Positions 1 through 5,316 of a stretch of 5,990 nucleotides of DNA are shown one piece after another (positions within the stretch are counted from its first letter, which is position 1; the number at the start of each line of letters is the position of its first letter). A program made the position numbers and the translations under genes. The notes beneath the pieces were generated by a model that was not told the DNA's origin, ran no database searches, and saw only the letters and a list, made by a program, of their open reading frames with translations. Source of the stretch: Alphaproteobacteria bacterium UBA6189 (GTDB lineage Bacteria > Pseudomonadota > Alphaproteobacteria > Rickettsiales > UBA3002); contig DITH01000043.1 in assembly GCA_002422745.1 (NCBI GenBank), forward strand, positions 1 through 5,990, read 5' to 3'.

Positions 1-773
1 AACCGCAATCCACTACCCCCTCCCTCGGCCGGGGCGACAATATTATCGCCGTTGCCAGTGGTAAAGGCGGTGTCGGCAAAACCTGGTTCTCGATCACACT
101 GGCGCATTTGTTCGCCCGCGCCGGCCGCCGTACCTTGCTTTTCGATGGCGATATCGGCCTGGCGAATGTCGATGTTCAGCTTGGCCTGACTCCCAAACGC
201 GATTTGGGACAGGTCTTTGCCGGTCAATGTAAAATGAACGAAGCGATCACCCATTACGAGCCGGGCAAGTTCGATATTCTCGCCGGGCGCTCGGGCTCAA
301 CCTCGCTGGCCGGGCTCGGCGGCGCACGCATGCAGCCCGCTGTACAACAGCTGCTCGAGCTAGCCACCCACTACGACTACGTGATTATCGATCTGGGAGC
401 GGGGATCGAGCAGCATGTGCAGGTAATGTCGCAAATCGCCAGCCGCGTGGTGGTGGTGTTGACCGACGAGCCCACCTCGCTGACGGATGCGTACGCCTTT
501 ATCAAGCTTTGCATCACCCGCGAGAATCCGCCCGAAGTGCATGTGGTGGTCAACCAGGCGCAATCGCAAAAAGAAGGCGAGCAAACCTATGCCGCCATTA
601 ACCGCGCCACCACCAACTTCCTGAAATTCTCGCCGCCGCTGCTTGGCGTCATCCGCAAGGATAACAAGGTAAAGGATGCGATTCGCAGCCAATCCTCGCT
701 GCTCGAGAAAGCGCCGCACACCACCGCTGCTTCCGATGCGGCGACCATTTCGATCAAGCTGCTTCGGGGGTAA
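1..773 (+). CDS. flhG: FlhG/MinD-like flagellar ATPase, 5' truncated
   Basis: This is a ParA/MinD-superfamily P-loop ATPase. FlhG proteins work with the SRP-like GTPase FlhF at the membrane to set flagellar number and position. The reading frame is open from base 3, so the true start and N-terminus lie outside the window. The TTG at 108 cannot be the start because the deviant Walker A motif GKGGVGKTW, with both the signature and the catalytic lysine, is encoded upstream at 60-86. Further family marks follow: DGDIGLANVDVQLGL (switch I region, where DAD is more usual), LAGRSGS, the Walker B strand YVIIDLGAG, and DEPTSLTDAYAFIKL, a run typical of FlhG. The TAA stop is at 771-773. The FlhF-activating N-terminal motif of FlhG, if present, would be outside the window. 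The FliK-like gene follows after 21 bases, supporting a flagellar rather than cell-division role. A general MinD/ParA protein is the alternative. Confidence 0.85.
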   Translation, partial: PQSTTPSLGRGDNIIAVASGKGGVGKTWFSITLAHLFARAGRRTLLFDGDIGLANVDVQLGLTPKRDLGQVFAGQCKMNEAITHYEPGKFDILAGRSGSTSLAGLGGARMQPAVQQLLELATHYDYVIIDLGAGIEQHVQVMSQIASRVVVVLTDEPTSLTDAYAFIKLCITRENPPEVHVVVNQAQSQKEGEQTYAAINRATTNFLKFSPPLLGVIRKDNKVKDAIRSQSSLLEKAPHTTAASDAATISIKLLRG

Positions 774-774
774 G

Positions 775-798
775 ATGCACCCACATAAAACAGCATGA
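775..798 (+). other. Possible seven-codon minicistron coupling flhG to the next gene
   Basis: An ATG lies one base after the flhG stop codon and opens a seven-codon frame (MHPHKTA) ending in TGA at 796-798. That stop overlaps the ATG of the following gene in the form ATGA (795-798). A GGGGG run at 766-770, four bases before this ATG, is the only Shine-Dalgarno-like sequence nearby, whereas the 635-codon gene has none at normal distance. This is consistent with a translational-coupling relay, but a frame this short can arise by chance. Confidence 0.25.
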
Positions 799-2702
799 CG
801 GAGCAATTCGCAGCCGCGCCGATTAACCCGATTGTCAGCATCCAGCCGCTGGCCACCTCCTCGCCCGGTCGCGACGCTACGTCGGTGCCACCGCAACTGG
901 CCAAGCTCGCTCCCGGCACTTTGCTAGAGGGATTTGTGGTTAACCGCGATGCGCAGAACAATCCTATCCTGCGTACGACGCTGGGCGATGTGCAGCTAAA
1001 AAGCGATGTCTTTGTAAAAACCGGCAGCGAGCTGGTGATCCGCGTCGACACCACGCAGGAAAGCCGGGCGCGCATTATCACCATCGACGGGGTGACGCCG
1101 CAGGATTACGCCGCCCGCAATAGTCGGGGTTTAACACAGGACACCATCGCCCCCTCTCAGTTGCTCAGCCGCACGCCGGGCGCTGCGCCGGGCGTCGTCA
1201 CCCCTGCCCAGCCATCGACCCAGCCGCTTCTGCAAGGGGTGGTGTTGAACCAGTCGCCACCCTCCGCGAATAGTCCGTTTATCACCGCTTTTCCCAATGC
1301 CGCCCTGACCGTTCCGCCACCGCTACTCAAGCTGCAAGCCGGCGCGATGCTGAAAGTTAGCGTACTCTCGCTGCAATTGCCGCAGCATCTACTGACCCGT
1401 CAAGCCTCACCAGCCGCTGCGCTGCCGGGACAGACACCACCTTCCGCGCCGGGCGCGGCGGGCGCGAATCACGCTACAACATCCGCATCAGCCAGCGCTA
1501 CACCGGGTGCGGCCGTCCCTTCACCTGCCCCGGGCGCTCCTTCATCTACCCTGCAATCGGCGGAAATGGCCAACGCCCAAACGGCGCGTATAGCGCAAGG
1601 ACAGCCCAGCGCAGCGATGCCAGCTAACGTATCGGCGCTGCGCCCCTTGCCCTATGCGGCTACCCCCATGTCAGCTTCAGCTACGAACGTGCCAGCCGCA
1701 AGCCACTTCGTCGCGGCGACGCATAGCGCTCCGCCCGTCCCGGCTTCTTCCCCTGTATCGCCGGGCGGCAGCAGCGCCAACAACCCGCCACCATCGCCTG
1801 TTAGCGCTGCGGGTCTGCCTGCGCTGGTCATCGGCCATGAGCGCGACGGGGCCAATATCGTGCAGACCGGATTCGGCACGTTGAAGCTATACACAACAGC
1901 TCCGTTGCCGCTGCAAAGTCAGGTGAGTTTGCAGGTAGAGCCCGGCACGCCGCGCCCTGCTCCATTACCAGGCGAGGCAGAAGCCACGACCGACAGCGAC
2001 TCGCCTCTCTCGGTATTCTCGCGGCGCTGGCCGGGACTTGAGGAGTTGGTGCGGCTTGTCCATTCCGACGATGCGGCGCTGGGCCGCGAGCTTCTGCAAT
2101 CCCTGCCGCAGATGGGGCCCAAATTCACCAGTAGTTTGTTGTTTTTCCTGGCGGCGGTGAAAGGCGGCGAGTTGCGACAATGGCTGGGCGGCCGAACCAC
2201 CGAACGGCTGGATGCCAGATTCCCCGAAGCCACGGCGCGCCTGCGTGGTGACTTCATGCAAATGCAGCAGCTTTTCGTCAACTCGCCCATTGATCAATGG
2301 GCAGGCACGATGTTGCCCCTGCTGCATGGCAACCAACTTGATTACGCGCGCCTGTATGTACGCGACGAGTCGGGCGGTGATGGCGGCGAAAAAGCTTCCG
2401 GCCGTGGGCAAGGGCAACGTTTTATTGTTGAGCTCGAGCTGTCGCATCTGGGCGATATGCAGTTCGACGGATTTGTCCGCGACCGCAATGCCGCCAAGCA
2501 GTTCGATCTGATTATCCGTACTGCACGCGCCTTGCCGAACGAGGTAAGCGCTGAAATCCGCACGCGGTTCGACGATGCGATGGGCGCTACCGGCTACACC
2601 GGTTACCTCGCCTATCAACATGGCGCTCAGCATTTCGTGCGGCCCCTCGCCACCATGCATAAGCCCAACGCGCCGGATGCCGAACATCCATTACTTGCCT
2701 GA
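795..2702 (+). CDS. FliK-like flagellar hook-length control family protein
   Basis: This 635-residue protein has the architecture of an alphaproteobacterial FliK-like protein. FliK is a secreted molecular ruler that switches the flagellar export gate after hook completion. It has a beta-rich N-terminal part (about 35-100), a low-complexity Pro/Ala/Ser linker (about 200-340), a helical region (about 405-515, including SSLLFFLAAVKGGELRQWL), and a C-terminal domain (about 540-612). The C-terminal domain, with VELELSHLGDMQFDGFVR, FDLIIRT and an amphipathic helix ending GYTGYLAYQ, resembles the Flg_hook domain pattern of a hydrophobic beta sheet then helix, but only loosely. A module recurs three times (43-85, 145-190, 341-382). 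ATG at 795 is the first start after an in-frame TAA at 786-788. There is no good Shine-Dalgarno for it, so coupling to upstream translation is likely. No signal peptide is seen, as expected for a type III export substrate. Its place directly after flhG supports the flagellar call. The family assignment is inferred. Confidence 0.62.
   Translation: MTEQFAAAPINPIVSIQPLATSSPGRDATSVPPQLAKLAPGTLLEGFVVNRDAQNNPILRTTLGDVQLKSDVFVKTGSELVIRVDTTQESRARIITIDGVTPQDYAARNSRGLTQDTIAPSQLLSRTPGAAPGVVTPAQPSTQPLLQGVVLNQSPPSANSPFITAFPNAALTVPPPLLKLQAGAMLKVSVLSLQLPQHLLTRQASPAAALPGQTPPSAPGAAGANHATTSASASATPGAAVPSPAPGAPSSTLQSAEMANAQTARIAQGQPSAAMPANVSALRPLPYAATPMSASATNVPAASHFVAATHSAPPVPASSPVSPGGSSANNPPPSPVSAAGLPALVIGHERDGANIVQTGFGTLKLYTTAPLPLQSQVSLQVEPGTPRPAPLPGEAEATTDSDSPLSVFSRRWPGLEELVRLVHSDDAALGRELLQSLPQMGPKFTSSLLFFLAAVKGGELRQWLGGRTTERLDARFPEATARLRGDFMQMQQLFVNSPIDQWAGTMLPLLHGNQLDYARLYVRDESGGDGGEKASGRGQGQRFIVELELSHLGDMQFDGFVRDRNAAKQFDLIIRTARALPNEVSAEIRTRFDDAMGATGYTGYLAYQHGAQHFVRPLATMHKPNAPDAEHPLLA
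2285..2302. repeat. 18-bp perfect palindrome inside the FliK-like gene
   Basis: The sequence GCCCATTGATCAATGGGC is its own reverse complement over all 18 bases; the next flanking pair (C/A) does not match. As RNA it would fold to a 7-bp stem with a GATC tetraloop. It encodes SPIDQWAG in the helical region of the protein. No T-tract follows on either strand, so it is not a standard intrinsic terminator. A function is not shown. Confidence 0.5.
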
Positions 2703-2720
2703 GCGTGCGATTATGCTACC

Positions 2721-2727
2721 AAGGCGG
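2721..2727 (+). promoter_or_regulatory. Ribosome binding site of polyprenyl synthase gene
   Basis: AAGGCGG precedes the ATG at 2730, with the AAGG core five bases from the start. It supports this ATG over the out-of-frame ATG at 2713. Confidence 0.5.
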
Positions 2728-2729
2728 CT

Positions 2730-3740
2730 ATGTCTTCTGCTGCTCCTGCCATCGCCCCAGCCACATCGGACCTCGCCGCGCTGAAAGCGCTGGTGACGGA
2801 CGATATGGCCCGCGTCAACACGCTGATCCTAGAGCAGGCAAAAAGCGATATTCCGTTAATCTCCGATCTTGCCTCGCACCTGATTGCGGCGGGCGGCAAA
2901 CGCTTACGGCCATGTCTTACCATCGCTGCGGCGACACTTTGCGGTTACGTCGGCGATCGGCATATTCGCCTTGCTGCCAGTGTGGAGTTTATTCACACCG
3001 CCACCCTTCTGCACGACGACGTGGTCGATGACAGCAAATTACGCCGTGGCGAAGCCACCGCAAATGCACTCTGGGGTAATAAATCGAGCGTGCTGGTGGG
3101 CGATTTCCTGTTAAGTCGGGCCTTTCAGCTGATGGTAGCCGACGGCTCGCTCGATGTGCTCAAAGTGCTATCCGACGCAGCGGGGATTATCTCGGCCGGT
3201 GAAGTGCACCAGCTCACCGTCAGCCATGATTTATCGATCACTGAAGCGGTGTATGAGCAAGTAATTTCCGCCAAGACGGCCGCCTTGTTTGCCGCGGCCT
3301 GCGAGCTTGGGCCGCTGGTAAGTGGTCAACTGCAATGGCGCGAACGCATGCGCGATTATGGCCAGGCACTTGGCATGGCGTTTCAGCTGGCCGACGATGC
3401 GCTCGATTACATGGCCGACGAAGATGCGCTGGGTAAAGCCATTGGCGATGATTTCCGCGATGGGAAAGTAACCCTGCCCGTGTTGCTGGCGTACCACCAG
3501 GGCGCGGAAAGCGAGCGCCAGTTCTGGCAAAATGTGCTGGAAGGCGATGATGCGATCAGCGACGCCGCCTTGAGTGAAGCCAAGCGACTGCTTGCTCAGC
3601 ACCAAAGCTGCGAGGCGACCTTGCAACGGGCACAGGATTACGCGGCGAAAGCAATAGCCCTGCTTGCCCCGTTCCCCGATACGGCCGCAAAAGCGGCGCT
3701 TATCGAGGCGGCGGAGTTTTCCTACCGCCGGGCGTTTTAA
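2730..3740 (+). CDS. ispB: Long-chain polyprenyl diphosphate synthase (octaprenyl/decaprenyl type)
   Basis: This is a 336-residue trans-isoprenyl diphosphate synthase. It condenses isopentenyl diphosphate units onto an allylic primer to make the C40-C50 side chain of ubiquinone in the cytoplasm. All family regions are intact: GGKRLRP (55-61), the first aspartate-rich motif DDVVD (96-100) followed by SKLRRGEATAN, KTA (182-184), the second aspartate-rich motif DDALD (222-226), and GDDFRDGKVTLP (239-250). The fifth residue before the first motif is Ala91, the small residue that marks long-chain rather than farnesyl or geranylgeranyl synthases. Length matches IspB and decaprenyl synthases. The exact chain length cannot be read from sequence; decaprenyl is common in Alphaproteobacteria. 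It starts 27 bases after the FliK-like stop, with an AAGG Shine-Dalgarno, so it may be co-transcribed with the flagellar genes or have its own promoter within the upstream gene. Confidence 0.95.
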   Translation: MSSAAPAIAPATSDLAALKALVTDDMARVNTLILEQAKSDIPLISDLASHLIAAGGKRLRPCLTIAAATLCGYVGDRHIRLAASVEFIHTATLLHDDVVDDSKLRRGEATANALWGNKSSVLVGDFLLSRAFQLMVADGSLDVLKVLSDAAGIISAGEVHQLTVSHDLSITEAVYEQVISAKTAALFAAACELGPLVSGQLQWRERMRDYGQALGMAFQLADDALDYMADEDALGKAIGDDFRDGKVTLPVLLAYHQGAESERQFWQNVLEGDDAISDAALSEAKRLLAQHQSCEATLQRAQDYAAKAIALLAPFPDTAAKAALIEAAEFSYRRAF

Positions 3741-3801
3741 GCGCATTCCAGCTTACGGTAACACTCGAGTTTTTTACCCAGATATGGGGACAACGCCCGA
3801 A

Positions 3802-4794
3802 TTATTTCTTGGCGGTATCGTCCTTGATCAGCCCGACCTCGCGGTAATAACGCAGCGCGCCAGGATGAATCGGCGCGATTAACCCTGCGGAAACCATACG
3901 TTCGCGCTCAAGTGTGGCAAATACGAAATGCAGGGTTTTAAAGCTGTCGAAATTATCGAACACCGCTTTGGTCACCTGATAGACTTCTTCTTCGTCCATC
4001 GTTGCGGTGGTAACCAGCGTGGCTTTTACACCAAAGGTCGTGGTGTTTTGCGGATTGCCGTTATACATGCCGCCGGGAATGGCAGTGCGGGCGTAATACG
4101 GGTTTTCAGCCAATAATTTATCGACCTCTTTACCCTCAACAGGCACGAGGCGTGCGCCACAATCGGCAGTAATTTCCTGGATTAGTCCGTTCGGGTGACC
4201 TGCAGCAAACACCATGGCGTCCACCTTGCCTTCACACAAAGCAGTGGCGGCATCGGCCGGTTTCATTTCCGTCGCACTCGAAAAACTATGCGACGTCCAA
4301 CCTCTCGATGCCATTAATTCCTGCATAATGGCGCGCATGCCCGAGCCGCGATCGCCCATATTGACCCGTTTGCCTTTCAAATCGGCGAAGGATTCGATGT
4401 TGCTGTTCTTGCTGACGGCTACGGTAAACATCTCGCTGTGCAACGAGAAGACCGAGCGCAAATCTTTGTAGGGTGGGCCGTCTGCAAAAACCCCCTCGCC
4501 ACGGTAGGCGGAATATTGCCAGTCGGACTGGACGATGCCGAAATCCACTTCGCGGTCGCGTAACGCGTGCAGGTTATAAATCGAGCCGCCGGTCGACTCG
4601 ACGAAACAGCGAAGCCCATGCTCCTTACGCGCCCGGTTCACCAGGCGACAAATCGCCCCGCCCGCCGGGTAGTAAACCCCGGTTACCGAGCCGGTGCCAA
4701 TAGTGATAATGCGATCATTTGCCTGGGCGGGCGCGCCGATCAGAAGACCGGTGCAGATGGCCAAAGCAAGAATGGGCAGGGTGCGAAACAACAT
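3802..4794 (-). CDS. TAXI-family TRAP transporter substrate-binding protein
   Basis: This 330-residue secreted protein belongs to the TAXI class of periplasmic binding proteins, which normally deliver small acids (glutamate is one known ligand of the class) to fused TRAP membrane subunits. A Sec signal peptide covers residues 1-25: basic MLFR, a hydrophobic stretch, then APAQA before the mature N26. Family hallmarks are ITIGTGSVTGVYYPAGGAICRLVN (start near 30), VESTGGSIYNL, DFGIVQSDWQY, DLKGKRVNMGDRGSG (138-152), and the C-terminal IHPGALRYYREVGL (309-322). Four mature cysteines (49, 63, 187, 212) could form two disulfides. The ATG at 4794 is preferred over an in-frame ATG at 4839 because it puts the signal peptide at the N-terminus and has an AAAGGG Shine-Dalgarno seven bases upstream; the longer start would overlap the MarR gene. 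The gene lies 14 bases after the MarR gene. No TRAP membrane component follows, since the next gene is convergent. Confidence 0.92.
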   Translation of the reverse strand: MLFRTLPILALAICTGLLIGAPAQANDRIITIGTGSVTGVYYPAGGAICRLVNRARKEHGLRCFVESTGGSIYNLHALRDREVDFGIVQSDWQYSAYRGEGVFADGPPYKDLRSVFSLHSEMFTVAVSKNSNIESFADLKGKRVNMGDRGSGMRAIMQELMASRGWTSHSFSSATEMKPADAATALCEGKVDAMVFAAGHPNGLIQEITADCGARLVPVEGKEVDKLLAENPYYARTAIPGGMYNGNPQNTTTFGVKATLVTTATMDEEEVYQVTKAVFDNFDSFKTLHFVFATLERERMVSAGLIAPIHPGALRYYREVGLIKDDTAKK

Positions 4795-4800
4795 CGTATA

Positions 4801-4807
4801 TCCCTTT
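4801..4807 (-). promoter_or_regulatory. Ribosome binding site deciding the TAXI gene start
   Basis: On the minus strand AAAGGGA precedes the ATG at 4794, with the GGG seven bases from the start. It lies just after the MarR stop codon (TAA, 4811-4809). It selects the shorter start, which exposes a normal signal peptide, over the in-frame ATG at 4839. Confidence 0.6.
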
Positions 4808-4808
4808 G

Positions 4809-5261
4809 TTAGTAGAGGCGGCTCATATAGTCGGTCCAAAACCGCTCGAGCTGGTGCATGGCTTTATTGGCTTCGTTCAGGAACGTCAGTCCCGGGCTAC
4901 GCTTATCGAGTTCCGCGACATTGCCCTCAATCAGCGCTTCCATTTTATGGACCAGCTCGGCACCTTTTTCCGACAGGCGCACGCGGGTGGAGCGTTTATC
5001 GTGCGGCGCTTTTTCCTGCAGCAGATAGCCGTTCGCCACCAGGTGCTTCACATTGTACGACACGTTGGTGCCTAGGTAGTAGCCGCGATTGGTCAGCTCG
5101 CCGACGGTAAGCTGGTCTTGCCCGATATTATAAAGAATCAGGGTCTGGACGTTATTGATATCCTCGATCTTCAATCGGTCGAGCTCGCTTTTCACCACAT
5201 CGAGAAACCGGCGGTGCAGCCGCTCAATCAGCAGGATGGTTTCGAGATAGACCTGTTTCAT
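4809..5261 (-). CDS. MarR-family transcriptional regulator (LdtR-like)
   Basis: This is a 150-residue MarR-family winged-helix repressor or activator that would bind DNA as a dimer and respond to a small ligand. The helix-turn-helix spans about residues 51-76 (LTVGELTNRG then YYLGTNVSYNVKHLV as recognition helix). The wing carries the family signature HDKRSTRVRLSEKG (87-100). The flanking N- and C-terminal helices form the dimer interface in this fold. The opening KQVYLETILLIERLHRRFLD and the YYLG-NVSYN helix resemble the alphaproteobacterial subgroup containing LdtR of Liberibacter and rhizobia; this resemblance is from memory. The start at 5261 has GGAGA five to six bases upstream. It is followed after 14 bases by the TAXI binding-protein gene, so it probably heads a two-gene unit and may control it. 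An inverted repeat at 5283-5308 is a candidate autoregulatory site. Confidence 0.9.
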   Translation of the reverse strand: MKQVYLETILLIERLHRRFLDVVKSELDRLKIEDINNVQTLILYNIGQDQLTVGELTNRGYYLGTNVSYNVKHLVANGYLLQEKAPHDKRSTRVRLSEKGAELVHKMEALIEGNVAELDKRSPGLTFLNEANKAMHQLERFWTDYMSRLY

Positions 5262-5265
5262 GTGT

Positions 5266-5270
5266 TCTCC
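5266..5270 (-). promoter_or_regulatory. Ribosome binding site of the MarR gene
   Basis: GGAGA on the minus strand stands four bases before the ATG at 5261 and supports that start, which also matches the usual N-terminus of the subgroup. Confidence 0.6.
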
Positions 5271-5282
5271 GTTATTTCTGTG

Positions 5283-5308
5283 CGCGCCTAACTCTTGCCA
5301 CAGGCGCG
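5283..5308. promoter_or_regulatory. Inverted repeat between histidine kinase and MarR genes
   Basis: Arms CGCGCCT (5283-5289) and AGGCGCG (5302-5308) are perfectly complementary over 7 bp, extended by one G-T pair, around a 12-base loop. The repeat begins 8 bases past the kinase stop and ends 21 bases before the MarR start codon. No T-run follows on the minus strand, so it is a poor intrinsic terminator. The arm centres are 19 bases apart, about two helical turns, which would suit a dimeric regulator. Whether it is an operator, an mRNA stem or chance is open. I see no convincing -35/-10 pair in this gap. Confidence 0.35.
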
Positions 5309-5316
5309 TCGGTTAA

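Noticed and set aside
108..773. TTG at 108 as the start of the FlhG-like protein
   Set aside because: The frame is open upstream to the window edge and encodes the Walker A motif at 60-83, which an ATPase of this family needs. The gene is truncated by the window.
360..1084. Two minus-strand open frames across the flhG/fliK-like junction
   Set aside because: Both overlap real genes antisense and are low-complexity Arg/Gly/Ser or His-rich translations without recognisable motifs.
1965..2687. 240-codon minus-strand open frame inside the FliK-like gene
   Set aside because: It is antisense to a long gene with recognisable domain structure, has no family resemblance, and looks like the shadow typical of GC-rich coding DNA.
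3231..3746. 171-codon minus-strand open frame over the 3' half of the polyprenyl synthase gene
   Set aside because: It is fully antisense to a strongly conserved enzyme with intact motifs, and its translation shows no domain logic.
4720..4794. TAXI protein as a lipoprotein through the Cys at residue 14
   Set aside because: The residues before it (L-A-I-C) do not fit a lipobox, which needs a small residue at -1, and a good signal peptidase I site APAQA occurs at 21-25.
4795..4839. Longer start (ATG at 4839) for the TAXI protein
   Set aside because: It adds 15 residues ahead of a well-formed signal peptide, overlaps the MarR coding end, and lacks a clear Shine-Dalgarno, unlike the ATG at 4794.
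4694..5110. Plus-strand open frames over the MarR and TAXI genes
   Set aside because: They run antisense to two confidently assigned genes with good ribosome binding sites, and their translations are unrecognisable.
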